A DNA stretch of 64,000 nt, from positions 1-64,000 of the forward strand of contig DF241818.1 of NCBI GenBank assembly GCA_000507305.1, read 5' to 3'. Below the pieces are notes generated by a model. It had not been told where the DNA came from and did not search any database. It saw only the letters and a program-made list of their open reading frames with translations. Each line of letters starts with the position of its first letter. The first letter of the stretch is position 1. Source of the stretch: Breviolum minutum Mf 1.05b.01. Taxonomy: Eukaryota > Sar > Dinophyceae > Suessiales > Symbiodiniaceae. Shown here piece after piece: positions 1 through 10,750 of this stretch. A program made the position numbers and the translations under genes.

Positions 1-10
1 TATTTTTTAT

Positions 11-1201
11 GTGTATGCAAAGCCTTCCCATTTAGTGAAAGCCTTAGTGCGAGCTCTGCAGTCCAAGAGTAAACTCAATGAAGATCAAAGCATTTTTATC
101 GACAGATTTGCAGAAGTCCTGGACACAGTGTATGAACAAGAACGCACCCTCAAACCAGAACGTCGTCACGTGTATCACATGCTGTTGCTGGGTCAAGGAG
201 GGTCGGGCAAAACCCACATTGTGCAAAATATTGTCTTTCCTGTGGTTGAATTCATTTGGCCTGCCGGAGAACAGTCAACGCTGATGGTGGTCGCTGCCAA
301 GAATGTACAAGCCAAGAACATTTCCACTGACACTGTTCGTGCGAAGACCTTGCATGCAGCATCTTTGCTCGGAGTTCAAAGCCTCACCAATAGCAACATG
401 GCTGCATGCTCCAAAGAACAGGCGCTGCAAAAGTTGTGGAGCCAGATCCGTGTTTTGGTTATCGAAGAGATCAGTATGGTTTCTGCTTTTCTTTACAACA
501 TGTTGGACTTTCGATCCATGCTCGGTCGCCGATCGATGTTTGGTGTCGATGTAAACACCTACACCAAAACTGGCTGTGCTTTCGGACGAGTTCCCATTAT
601 ATTGCATTTGGGTGATTTCTTTCAGCTCCGACCCACTGCACAAGTGTCTTTGCTGGATGATCTGAATGAACAGGATGAAGGCGGCAAATTCAAACATGTG
701 GAAGTTCCCGCTGAAGTGCAGCATGCCCAGAAGCTTTTTGCTAGTATCCCAGATGTTTTTGAATTGCGTGGTACAATGCGGTTCAAGCCTGGAGATCCTC
801 TGATTGAGCTATTGCAGCGCATGCGTGAAGGCCGGTCAATGCCTGACGGAATTTGGGAAAAATTCCAAGCACGTTCTGTTGCCAAGACCGAGTCAGGTCA
901 GCCCGATGAACGATTTGATATGCCGCATTTTCGGCAAGGCTACTGTATGTCGATTTATTGGGCTTCAGTTGTACGTATGATGTATCGTAGAACTTTGACA
1001 GATGCACATGAGTTGGATCAGCCCTTGGTGCTGTTACAAGCTGCCGACACTGCATCTGGGCTCGAAAGGACAGTGGCACTGCGCTTTTTGAATCGACCCA
1101 ATCCGTATATGCATGGGCTGTTCCTCACAGGCATGCGTATCCGTTTTCACTCTGACGATCGTTCTCTGTATCGTAAATGCAAAGGTGGTGATCTGTTTTA
1201 G
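11..1201 (+). CDS. PIF1-like DNA helicase, truncated
   Basis: The frame is open from the window edge to a stop at 1201. It carries SF1 helicase signatures: a Q-motif-like NEDQSIFIDRF near residue 25, Walker A GQGGSGKT near residue 62, Walker B VLVIEEISM near residue 150, and motif III LGDFFQLRPT near residue 204. The end, with PNPYMHGLFLTGMRIRF, fits the PIF1 family just before the segment leading to motifs V and VI, which are absent. The 24 residues after that point match nothing I know. PIF1 helicases unwind 5'-3' and act on G-quadruplexes and telomeres, and Helitron transposons carry relatives. No Rep domain is visible here. The truncation suggests a decayed copy or an unseen 3' exon. Family assignment is firm; whether it functions is doubtful. 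Confidence 0.8.
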   Translation: MYAKPSHLVKALVRALQSKSKLNEDQSIFIDRFAEVLDTVYEQERTLKPERRHVYHMLLLGQGGSGKTHIVQNIVFPVVEFIWPAGEQSTLMVVAAKNVQAKNISTDTVRAKTLHAASLLGVQSLTNSNMAACSKEQALQKLWSQIRVLVIEEISMVSAFLYNMLDFRSMLGRRSMFGVDVNTYTKTGCAFGRVPIILHLGDFFQLRPTAQVSLLDDLNEQDEGGKFKHVEVPAEVQHAQKLFASIPDVFELRGTMRFKPGDPLIELLQRMREGRSMPDGIWEKFQARSVAKTESGQPDERFDMPHFRQGYCMSIYWASVVRMMYRRTLTDAHELDQPLVLLQAADTASGLERTVALRFLNRPNPYMHGLFLTGMRIRFHSDDRSLYRKCKGGDLF

Positions 1202-1660
1202 TTGCAGAGTTCTGAGTGGATATATTCAGTGTCTCCGAGGTTGCAAGATCATGTTCTGACCTCAGACCAATGTGCAGCAGATGTTTCAAATGAACTGAAC
1301 AGATAAGGCTTGGACGAAATAGTGGCCAGGACTTGGCCCTCTTTGACCTTTCAGCGACTACCTTCATGGACACTTGTTGATGGCTTTCGTTTGCTTGATG
1401 TCTTTCGACAATGTGAGATGTGATTCATGCCGCTCCTTAAAGGTCAGAATTTGGAGCAGTCTCTTGCAGATGGGGGCACGGACTGTGGAGGCGAGATTTT
1501 TTGTTTGGAAAACACGTAAACGGTTCTCTTCTCTGTTGCTCTTTTCATTTAACCTTGTTCAAGCATTCTAATATATGCCATTTATTGGCTATAACAAGTA
1601 AATTCCTACTAGTAGGACAGTGGAATTTTTCACCAAATTATTAGCTATTTATAAGGAAAG
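1202..1660. other. no supported gene
   Basis: The helicase frame does not resume recognisably in any frame. I see no motifs or repeats in this stretch. Confidence 0.5.
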
Positions 1661-1769
1661 TAACCCTCCCTGAAATTAACATAGCCTCTGAAAATAGGCC
1701 TCCCCAATAGGAAAGTAGTATTCCTACCATCCATTTTTAGGGGCTATGTTAGTTTCAGGGAGGGTATAA
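1661..1769. mobile_element. MITE-like inverted repeat
   Basis: The left arm at 1662-1698 contains CCCTCCCTGAAATTAACATA. The right arm at about 1730-1768 is its near-perfect reverse complement, with only a few mismatches over about 37 bases. The arms are separated by about 30 bases, so the strand would fold into a long hairpin. There is no coding capacity. This is the shape of a non-autonomous DNA transposon remnant. Target-site duplications are not clear. Confidence 0.6.
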
Positions 1770-2269
1770 CTCTATTACTAAATTTCTAGGACATCCTAGC
1801 ACCAGAGCTCCTATATACACCATACGCCATACATGGTACTGGTGGGAACCCACGGTTTCCCCCGCAAGTTGAGGGCTTATGACTCAGTTATGACCCATAT
1901 GTTCAGTGCTTTCCACATCTTAAGATTTCCATGGGTTCTTCGGGTCCAAAGGCATGGTATTTCATTTACCAACGCATAGTTGTTTTTTCTGGTAAATATT
2001 CCATACATGGATGCTATGGGTTATGGAAACACCCCCGAAAAAGATCGAAAAAAAACGCATCCCAAATCATCCGAAAAATCATCCCAAATCACTTTGTTGT
2101 CACATCTTGCATCAATGCAGATCAGCGCAAGCAAGGTGATCGCTTGCCAATGTCCTCTTCTCGAAGATGGTGACGTTGCGTGCCTGTCTGCTTCTCAGCA
2201 CTTCCCTCACTCGTTCTTCAGGTGTGATCCAGATGATTCGACGGTCGGTGTTGTAAATGCAAACAGTCC

Positions 2270-3285
2270 AGCTATATATTTTTCCAGTTAAGTTGATTTC
2301 AGCTTTATAACTTTTTGATGTGTAGAAATCCCAGCTACAGAACTTTCCAGTGCCGTTGCTTTCAGCTATATAACTTTCTAGCTAGGTTGCTTTCAGCTAT
2401 TTAACTTTCCGACTAAGTTGCTTTCAGCTATATCACTTTTCCTTATATCAGATATTTCAGCTATAAAACTTTTCGGCTGAGTTGTTTTCCGCTATACAAC
2501 TTTTCCTTATATCAGATATTTCAGCTATATAACTGTCCCATTGAGTTGCTTTCAGCTATAAAACTTTTCCTTATATCAGATTTTTTAGCTATATAACTTT
2601 CCAACTGAGTTGCTTTCAGCTATATAACTTTCCGGCTGAGTTGCTTTCAGCTATACAACTTTTCCTTTTACCAGATATTTCAGCTATATAACTTTTCGGC
2701 TGCTTACTTTCAGCTATACAACTTTCCGACTAAATTGCTTTGAGCTATTGAACTTTCCGGCCGAGTTGCTTTCAGCTATAAAACTTTTCCTTCTTTCAGA
2801 AATTTCAGCTACATAACTTTTCGGCTGAGTTACTTTCAGCTATATAACTTTTCCCTATATCAGAAAACTCAGCTATATAACTTTCCGATGGAGTTGCTTT
2901 CAGCTATATAACTTTCCGACAAAGTTGCTTTCAGCTATATAACTATTCCTTATATCAGATTTTTCAGCTATAGAACTTCCCGGCTGAGTTGTTTTCAGCT
3001 ATATAACCTTCCGATTGAGTTGCTCTCAGCTATTTAACTTTCCGACTAAGTTGCTTTCAGCTATAGAACTTCCCGGCTGAGTTGTTTTCAGCTATATAAC
3101 CTTCCGATTGAGTTGCTCTCAGCTATTTAACTTTCCGACTAAGTTGCTTTCAGCTATAGAACTTCCCGGCTGAGTTGTTTTCAGCTATATAACCTTCCGA
3201 TTGAGTTGCTCTCAGCTATTTAACTTTCCGACTAAGTTGCTTTCAGCTATAGAACTTCCCGGCTGAGTTGTTTTCAGCTATATAA
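2270..3285. repeat. 31-bp satellite array
   Basis: About 33 head-to-tail copies of a roughly 31-base unit of the form AGCTATATAACTTTCCGACT followed by GAGTTGCTTTC. Early copies are diverged. The last part is a younger 93-base higher-order repeat made of three variant units, at 2966-3058, 3059-3151 and 3152-3244, plus a partial copy to 3285. The array ends at an N at 3286. Two or three related units recur at 18490-18590. Confidence 0.95.
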
Positions 3286-3296
3286 NAGGGTCTGGG

Positions 3297-3514
3297 AGCA
3301 CTTTTTGATGTTCTGATGTCGAAAAATTGCACGCCGCTGTGACCAGAAGCACATTCTGAAGTGAACATGTTAAAAGACTGACGGTCTCGGATCACTTTTT
3401 GATGTTCTGATGTCGAAAAATTGCACGCGGCTGTGGCGAAAAGCGCATTTTGAAGTGAAAATGTACGAAACACGTCAGCAGCGGACAGTTTTTTGAAGTT
3501 CTGATGTCGAAAAA
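3297..3514. repeat. 94-bp tandem repeat
   Basis: TTCTGATGTCGAAAAATT recurs at 3311, 3405 and 3499, an exact 94-base period. Surrounding bases are conserved between the first two copies. The third copy runs straight into the TTAG/TCAG array. It starts right after the N at 3286. Confidence 0.9.
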
Positions 3515-3634
3515 TTAGTCAGGTAGTAAGTTAGTCAGTTAGTCAATCAGTCAGTTCGTCACTTAGTCAGTTAGCTAGTTAGTCAGGTAGTTAGTCAATT
3601 AGTCCGTTCATCAATCAATCAATCAATCAATCAG

Positions 3635-3685
<51 letters not shown>

Positions 3686-3759
3686 ATCAATCGATCAATC
3701 GATCAATCGATCAATCAATCAATCAATCAATCAATTAGTTAGTTAGTTGGTCAGTTGGC

Positions 3760-3793
<34 letters not shown>

Positions 3794-3962
3794 GTTGGTC
3801 AGTTAGGTAGTTAGTTCGTTCGTTCGTTAGTTAGTTAGTTAGTTAATTGGTCAGTTAGTTAGTTAATTGGTCAGTTAGTTAGTTAATTGGTCAGTTAGTT
3901 AGTTAGTTAGTTAGTCAGTCAGTAAGTCAGTTAGTAAGTCAGTTAGTCAGTTCGTCAGTTAA
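3515..3962. repeat. TTAG/TCAG/AATC tetranucleotide array
   Basis: Low-complexity DNA made of 4-base units (TCAG, TTAG, AATC, with some TTCG). There is a pure AATC run near 3606-3735 and TTAG-rich blocks after it. A similar array lies at 18048-18395. Confidence 0.95.
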
Positions 3963-4010
3963 TCCCCTACCCTAAACCATCAAAAACGGGGGGCGACGTC
4001 TAAGTGGCTA

Positions 4011-4045
4011 GCCAATAGCCAATAGCCAATAGCCAATAGCCAATA
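4011..4045. repeat. CCAATAG 7-mer repeat
   Basis: About five perfect copies of CCAATAG follow the 12-mer AAGTGGCTAGCC at 4001-4012. The same 12-mer occurs at 18000-18011 beside the second tetranucleotide array. Confidence 0.85.
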
Positions 4046-4412
4046 AAATCTACACCCCCCCCAAAAAAGGTCAAACAAGCTAATTGGCTAGACAGGGGTC
4101 GAGGTGTTTGTCACTATGCGGGCAGTTTTTGTTTTTTGAATGAAAGGGCTTTGGTGAAAAGAGAACCACCAATCACGGTGCATGAGCAATGCCTGAAAAT
4201 TTTAATAGACTTACCTAAGCAGTTTTTTGGATGTTCATTGTACGGCGGGGTTCTAGCAGATTAAAACTTTTGCCGCATTGCTGCATTTTCTCATCATTTT
4301 TCAGACTCCATTGGTCATCATTGAAAGTCATTTGAAAACACATGCAATCACCAACTCCTGGACGGAAAGGTTTAGCTAGATACACGTAGTAGCAGAATGC
4401 GGGCATTTTGGC

Positions 4413-5030
4413 ATGATGCCGCCATATCAATGGCGTTTCAGGAGCAAGATTGACAAAAATCATGATAAAACAGAATACCTCACGGCAGCCACAACAATGT
4501 GGACCTATGAAATTCGGACGCGGGCCTCGGGCGAGCGGAACTTGTACTACGTTAGTCCGGGAAACAAGATTTTTGGCAGCATATATGGTTCCACATGTTT
4601 TGCAAGAGGTAGGAGTAAGCCACCTGGCTATATCTTGCTGTGGAGAAGTGTTGCCTTCTCAAAGTGGTTCCCCCATATTTCCCCATTGCGCGTGCCTAGG
4701 AAATATCCGTCCTACCCGCAGGCAGTGCAGAATGGGTGTCTCTTCTCAATCCTAGCTCTGTGGTTTTGGGGTGGCTCCACATGCCTAGAATGCAAGCAGG
4801 AAGGTAAGCTAAATGTTCTTCTGACTTTGGACATCTATGGACCTTTCAAAATTCCAAATGATGTTATTATCTACCCTTTTAACCTTGGGCCCAATCCTTC
4901 CGTCATGTTCTATCACCCTATCAGTGTGCTTAGGTATGACGGGCCCAGGCTGAGTGTGGCTGCGGCAGAGAAGAAGATGCAAGAACTTGTTACTTGGACT
5001 TCAAAAGCAGTAAATTTGAGCAACTTCTAA
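4413..5030 (+). CDS. hypothetical protein, single ORF
   Basis: A 205-residue open frame in DNA where other frames are mostly closed. It matches no family I recognise. The middle is rich in aromatic residues and the C-terminus has a short amphipathic helix (LSVAAAEKKMQELVTW). A second frame at 4994-5437 (147 residues) overlaps its end and could be a frameshifted continuation of the same decayed gene. No intron signals or Kozak context help decide. It could also be a fragment of a mobile element. Only the length argues for coding. Confidence 0.35.
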   Translation: MMPPYQWRFRSKIDKNHDKTEYLTAATTMWTYEIRTRASGERNLYYVSPGNKIFGSIYGSTCFARGRSKPPGYILLWRSVAFSKWFPHISPLRVPRKYPSYPQAVQNGCLFSILALWFWGGSTCLECKQEGKLNVLLTLDIYGPFKIPNDVIIYPFNLGPNPSVMFYHPISVLRYDGPRLSVAAAEKKMQELVTWTSKAVNLSNF

Positions 5031-5731
5031 ACGATTTTAGTAAAGATTCGGGTGACTTGGAGTCTTGTGTGGTTTGTGTTGGGTTTACCGTAGTTCAACC
5101 TTTATCCTCACGCCTAAATTGGCTAAAGGTTGGGAAGGGACAAGGGGGCTGGCTGTGTCATGCGGCTCAGGCTTCTGCGGCGCCTGTGCCATTGATGAAC
5201 CATGGAGAGGCAGAAACCCTGGTGAGATCTGGTGAGAACTCATCTAGAATCTACTTGATTCATTTTTATTTTCATATGGAGTCCAAGCATACGCTTAATT
5301 GGGCAATCGGGCATTGGTTGCAACAGAAGCGGTGCGGTAGAAATGCATACTTAGCAAAATGGAGAATCCAATTCAATCGGGCCCATCGCCTCAATTTGAA
5401 CCCCATTTGCCCAGGGGGCTTCTGGGGCTTCTACTAATTCAACGCTTGAGACAAGCGTGGCAGAAGGCGGGGTGGAAAGGGGTCGGTTTCCAGAAAACAC
5501 AGGCGGTTCATTTTTTGGAAAGGGTTGGATTGAATTTGTATATTGGAAAACTGTTTTCTTCCAACAAATATGGCTTAAAGGCGTAAAGTGTGTTTTGGTA
5601 TGGGGAATGTATGGGGTTGCAGCGCAGTGCTGGAAAGAAAGTTGAAATAAACATGCCCAGCTTGTTTTCATCAAGCAAGATTCTGGCTTTGAGATCCTGA
5701 CCTTTTCCCATCTATTCAGCCACTCCTCGCC

Positions 5732-6364
5732 ATGGCATCGCCACAAATCCTGGAGTACACGTGGGTCACACCAGACCAAGCAGATTTGTTGATTGGTGGG
5801 CAGGATATCGGTCAAGCAAACCTGTTTGAGTTGTTGCCATCCAAGCAAAATTTTCGATTGTTGTGTGGAGGCAAAGACTTCTTTCTCCCATCCGGAGTGT
5901 ATGGTGGTTCTTTCGTCAAGTTTTCCTTTGACAAGGCTATTGACATTCCGGGTTGGGTGGGCCTGTACTCCAAGTGCAATTCAGAGTCTACTTACTGCCA
6001 GATGGCCGTGAGGGTTGTGGGGACGCTTCCTGTTCAGACACTTGCTTTGGCATTCCGTGCAACAAGCAAAAGCATTCGAGCCAAGAAAGTGATCCTGGAG
6101 TTCTCCAACCCTTTGACCGGTGAGTGCAAGTATACTTTGGACGTGAAGAAGGACGATAAGGCCAGGGATGTTTACCAAGAGCTTTGGTTTTTGGTAAGTG
6201 ATGACTGGGATAGCACACGCAGCGTCCCGCAGATCAAGATTGTTGAGGGAAACGACGTGATGCCTTTCCCAGATCCAGGGACTGATGTAGGCCAGCATTT
6301 TGTTGTGGAGATTGCCGCACCTTCCACTGATAACAAAGGTGTGAAAAAGCGCATTTCCAAGTGA
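5732..6364 (+). CDS. hypothetical protein, intronless
   Basis: A complete 210-residue frame starting at an ATG in good context (CGCCATGG). No signal peptide or membrane segment is visible. Composition is that of a soluble beta-rich protein (QNFRLLCGGKDFFLPSGVYG; VKFSFDKAIDIPGWVGLY), with a lysine-rich end. Codon use and hydrophobic spacing look coding, but I recognise no family or catalytic motif. The lack of introns, in a window where assignable genes have an intron every 15-200 bases, suggests either a recycled cDNA or an intronless gene class. An antisense frame at 5351-5848 overlaps its start and is treated as a shadow. Confidence 0.65.
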   Translation: MASPQILEYTWVTPDQADLLIGGQDIGQANLFELLPSKQNFRLLCGGKDFFLPSGVYGGSFVKFSFDKAIDIPGWVGLYSKCNSESTYCQMAVRVVGTLPVQTLALAFRATSKSIRAKKVILEFSNPLTGECKYTLDVKKDDKARDVYQELWFLVSDDWDSTRSVPQIKIVEGNDVMPFPDPGTDVGQHFVVEIAAPSTDNKGVKKRISK

Positions 6365-8040
6365 AATCTTGTGTTGTGTAACGTGTCATTCAGCCAATAG
6401 CTATACAGTATAACCTTTAAGTTTTTGCTGTTTACAAATTTGGTACGAGAGATGAAGCTCATGGCTTTGGCTGAATAAGATGGCAAATCATCCATTGAAG
6501 GCTTGGTCTTTAGCGCCAGGCCTCCTCGCAGTTTTTTGAAACGCCGCGTGAAAAGATACGCTTTGGCAAGGGAGTGCTGAGGATTAGATGGTGGTGCAAT
6601 TGGGGTTTGTTGAAGTTGTAATTCTATGTAATTCTTTCAGGTTGTAAATGGTTGTAAAAATCAAAGGAATGCGAAAAGGGGCAAGATTTGACTAGGAGTT
6701 GGGGTGTGGTATTGGTTTTCTTGGTGTAGACAAGGTTTTTAGGAGCCAAGCTTCATGTACCACCCTGCCCATCTTCAGTGTTTTTTTGATTTGGCACTGG
6801 TGGGGGTGGAGGAGTCAGATTTATCAGATTTTGATGCTCTTTGGTGGATATATAAATTTTTTTTTATATATTGAGATATGGTACCTCTCCATGCTGGCCA
6901 AATTTTTGGCGTCGGTAGGAGGGCGCAATGTTTTTCCAATCGTTTCCGACGGGCCAGGTGATCATCTGAAGGCGGAAGCTGCTAGGAACCCAGATGGATG
7001 GTCCTAAAAATTAAAAAGGAGGTCAAAGTTTTCTGAATGGAATTGGTGTTGTGGATCTAGTTGGGGATGTTTATTTGGGAAGGAACAGATCGGAAACAAA
7101 GAGACTTTGCTAGTTTATATGTATAGTTGAAAATTCGCGTCCACCCTTAGGAACATCAGGGAACCATCAATGTTTGTTGATGTCTTACTGTAAACTCTAA
7201 TTTTTTTCATGGAACAGCCACCACAATGACTTGGGTGGTTCAAAGTGTATTTTTTTGGAATGGGCCAAGAAAAATCCGCCCAGAGGTCCGTCCTTAAAAA
7301 AGACCCCAGGAAATTTTCGATCATTCTGAGATAGACATACCTACATTCATTAGGTACTTGTTCTTATTTTAATATCAGTTTTGTTAAAAAAATAACGCTT
7401 GTTTAGCTATATGTGTCATATAGGTTGATACTTCGAGTTTGTAACGTCATTGTTACTATCAATCATATTAAGTCATATCGCTTATCAAATTCAATATTGG
7501 ATAAATTCAGCGTAATACAATGTTACGCCGTGGTTGTCTTTTTTTAACTTCACCATCCAAAAACCTTGCGTTGTTTTTCCCAGGTGGGGTGCAAAGCCGA
7601 GAAGATGACTGCAGAAATTGGATGCATAAAGCTGGAGGCGTTTGCAGGGCAGGGGTGATCTTGAGGAACAAGGTTTGTCTTGACAAAATTAGGCAGCAAA
7701 CTTGCCCCTTCACCTTCCAAAGGTTCATTCCCGGAAATTTATGGGTCACTTTTGGAGCTAAACATGCCTTTTCAACCACCATCTTTGGAGGAACCTTCTA
7801 TTGGGCATCACCTCACCCTTGGAATAAGTTCAGCTGTTCAAGGGGTCCTAACCTTCTTCATTCGTTTGAGTTTGAATTTCCCAGCTAACTCAGTTCCAGT
7901 TTGTTTATGCTCTAGCACATGTATCCCATCGCAATAATCAAAAGTTTGATGGGTAAATTTTTGTCCTTTCCTTTATTACATGCGTTTTGCAATTGGTCAA
8001 TAATTTTTAGGGGCTTCAAGCTTTTCAATGTTTAAAAGTT
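6365..8040. other. intergenic, nothing assigned
   Basis: Short frames occur in several phases (for example 7520-7888) but none has family motifs or intron-like joins. A short AT run lies near 6850-6870. Confidence 0.5.
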
Positions 8041-8051
8041 GTTTGGCTCAA
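8040..8051 (+). promoter_or_regulatory. possible spliced-leader relict
   Basis: GTTTGGCTCAAA matches the 3' end of the dinoflagellate spliced leader (TTTTGGCTCAAG in the published sequence) at 10 of 12 positions, on the coding strand, 26 bases before the ATG at 8077. Such relicts mark genes that re-entered the genome as trans-spliced cDNA. A 10-base match is only mildly improbable in 64 kb, so this is suggestive. Confidence 0.35.
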
Positions 8052-8076
8052 ATTCCCCAACCCATAAAGACCTTTT

Positions 8077-8718
8077 TTGGTGTCCACCATGGATACAGTG
8101 ATGGAGACACCGGTCACTGATATTGAGATCGATGTCATCCTGTCGAGTGATGATGGTGATGATGGTCGCAACTCACCAATCTCATCCCACAGTGACTGCA
8201 TCATGGTTGATGCTTGTGTTGGTCGTGTTGTTGAGCCTGTTTTGGCTGTTCCATCACCGAAGCTCCATGGCTCTTTGTCCGTGGCCGGCGACGGCGATGC
8301 AGCAGCGGGCCCTCCTCCGTTGCCAAGTTTCTCTGATTTGGAGCTTGAGAGTGAAGTTGAAGATGATGGACGCCCGCAACGTGAAGCTGTGAGTCCAGAT
8401 CCCACCACTCCACACTCTCCAGTATCCCTTGAGAGCAGTCGTGATTCTGAAGTTGCAGGTTGTGATAGTGATGTCAGTGATCCTATGGGCACCACTCTTG
8501 AACTTGACCCTTCACCTTATCACAGACGGCTACGTGACGTGGGCGAGGATCCTTTGGTTCCTGTTCCGGCAAGCTCTTCCGCATCTCCATTTCCCCGCTT
8601 CACCATGACTTTGATGGGGAAGTTTCATAGTGTTCGAATTGGCGGAGTTGTGGATGAATTGACTAGGGCCGATGTGAAGTCCTCTGAACTTGGTCGACTG
8701 CCAGAAGCTGGAGCATAA
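8077..8718 (+). CDS. acidic Ser/Asp-rich disordered protein, intronless
   Basis: A complete 213-residue frame; an ATG at 8089 is an alternative start. It is rich in Ser, Asp, Glu and Pro with runs such as ILSSDDGDDGRNSP and LELESEVEDD and many SP or TP pairs, so it should be largely disordered and a good target for proline-directed kinases. The C-terminal 50 residues (PRFTMTLMGKFHSVRIGGVV) look more ordered. No family is recognised. It has no introns and a possible spliced-leader relict just upstream, which together fit a retroposed cDNA. Confidence 0.6.
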   Translation: MVSTMDTVMETPVTDIEIDVILSSDDGDDGRNSPISSHSDCIMVDACVGRVVEPVLAVPSPKLHGSLSVAGDGDAAAGPPPLPSFSDLELESEVEDDGRPQREAVSPDPTTPHSPVSLESSRDSEVAGCDSDVSDPMGTTLELDPSPYHRRLRDVGEDPLVPVPASSSASPFPRFTMTLMGKFHSVRIGGVVDELTRADVKSSELGRLPEAGA

Positions 8719-9243
8719 GATCCCATGATCTATTGCTGTAGATCTATGTAGTGCTGGTCTGATCCAACCTCATGTCAAATTTAGATTTAGTCATAGAAAG
8801 CCAAGATAATTGAAGGCATGCTCAATGCATTTCGCTGTAGGTTTGGGCTTGCGCTGTAGGGTTTTGCGCGGTCTTTTGAATCACTTTCTAGATTCGACTT
8901 AGATCAACTATGATCAACATTGATCAATGATGGCTGACTTTCGCACCCTGGAAAAGGCAATGAAGGTGGACGCTTGGTGTGTGGGTCATTGTGGTGATGG
9001 AGAGAGTGTTTAGATACAGGTGGGTTGGCATGTTTGTTTCATAGAAGATCTTTTTGGACCTATGGACAGATTCGTTGGATTTGTTTTTGCTTTGTTTCTG
9101 GCCAAAGAAAAAGTACAAACTATAAGCGGGCAGTCTAGGTCCACAATCTCTTTGTGGGGTCAGATGGGATGGCTGTAGTTTTTTTCTGTTTGGCATATTC
9201 CATCATTCCTCGGATTGGAAGATGACATGTTCCCGCCATGCAT

Positions 9244-9840
9244 TGTGGCAGGCTATCGTTCCAGCAGATGCCGCTGGGAAGAGCACTGAGGCGGACTATG
9301 GTGGAGTAAGGATTTTGCTGGAGGAGCATGAGATTGGGACACGTGGGGAAAGTTTTTAGATACAAGTTGGTTGGCACTTTGTTGTCTCATAGTGGGTTTT
9401 CAAACCAATTCTTGGCAGGATTTCGGGGTATTTCCGGTTATCCAATGATATCCAATGTTTTTGAAAGGCTGGGTAAGATATGATTGGTGAATAATACTTC
9501 TTTCTGCATTAAGAATATCATCAAAATTGTTGGATTTCAAAACGCCTCCTTTTTGCCCCCAGGCATCGGACCCCAGGAAGTCTCTTGAAACACTAGCTTT
9601 TTGGCCAATTTTGGGGTACTTGCTGGGGTCAGTTTTCACACTTCTAAGAAGGCCCTTTGAAAAGTCAATTTTTTTTAAGTAATGGTCACGAAGATATCCA
9701 CCCCTTTTGATGGTCAAACTTGCCCCAATAACAAGGGTCCAAATTTCCAGCAATGGTCGTTGGCAGGCCGTTGCAGCAGATGCTGCAATGAAGAGCATTG
9801 AGGTGGAGATCCATGTGGAGCAAGCGGGGGGAACAGAGTC
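9244..9840 (+). other. pair of related exon-like segments
   Basis: Two short segments translate to related peptides: one near 9244-9340 (WQAIVPADAAGKSTEADYGG) and one near 9758-9838 (WQAVAADAAMKSIEVEIH). Each follows a CAG or AG and each sits beside a second duplicated motif: GTTTAGATACAGGTGGGTTGG at 9008 and a related TTTTAGATACAAGTTGGTTGG at 9354. This fits duplicated exons of an unidentified gene or a diverged transposon repeat. Confidence 0.3.
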
Positions 9841-9850
9841 TAGCAACTTA

Positions 9851-10235
9851 GATTGTGTTGGGGTGCCATTTTGACACCAGAACCTCAAGATTTTAGAGAT
9901 GTTAGGGCTTGATTAAGGACCCCTACCTACCGGCCCACAATGGATCCCTGGAACACCCCAACAAAACTTTGATTGTGTTGGGGTGCCATTTCAACCCCAG
10001 AACCTCAAGATTTTAGAAAGGTTAGGGCTTGAGAAGGCCTTTTACCCATCCCTGCAACACCCCAACAAAACTTTGATTGTGTTGGGGTGCCATTTTAACA
10101 GCAGAACCTCAAGATTTTAGAGATGTTAGGGTTTGAGAAGGCCTTTTACCCGACCAAAACTCCTACCTACCGGCCTACAATGGATCTCTGGAACACCCCA
10201 ACAAAACTTTGATTGTGTTGGGGTGCCTCTACTTC
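9851..10235. repeat. palindrome-bearing tandem repeat
   Basis: GATTGTGTTGGGGTGCC starts at 9851, 9971, 10075 and 10211, so units are about 120, 104 and 136 bases and differ by indels. Each junction holds a hairpin: ACACCCCAACA, an 11-base AT-rich loop, then TGTTGGGGTGC. Between hairpins is the conserved text CAGAACCTCAAGATTTTAGA. Confidence 0.85.
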
Positions 10236-10750
10236 TTTGCATAAAGGGGGTGAGGGTTTGATGTGGTGATCTTTTAGGCATGCCCTGGTCAACCCCTATA
10301 ATTTTCACCTATTTAGGGGGGGTTGACCTCACCAATTATAGGAGTCACCAGTTCAAAAGGCCCTGTTGAGCATCACCAGAACCTGAAGATTTTAGATTGC
10401 TCTATGGAAGATGACCGCCCATGTGTTTTTTAAGGAAGCCAAATAAAAAGGGTTCAAATAATGTGAAATGCAGGCTGAAACCGAAGCACGCAGTCCTCGC
10501 ACTGTCGAGAATGAACAGGAGCTGCTCCTCATGAGCGCAGGGAGGCGAAAATGGCAGAATCTTGTTGATGGTGTGTTATCCCAAAAATTTCCCAAATTAG
10601 GTAATTAAAGGTAAATGCTAAAAGTATATAAAAGTAATTGTGGACCCAATGGGTTTTTCTGTACGAAATTCCAAACCCCCTTACTAATCAGGATACCACA
10701 GTAATAGAAATCAAATGACTGCAACGAAGTGCAAGATTTGGCCAGGATTA

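Noticed and set aside
3515..3962. Telomere-like or CRISPR-like repeat
   Set aside because: The units are 4-base TTAG/TCAG/AATC mixtures with no spacers and no telomeric 6-7-mer.
5351..5848. 165-residue minus-strand ORF over the start of the 5732 gene
   Set aside because: It is antisense to a better ORF and has no recognisable motif.
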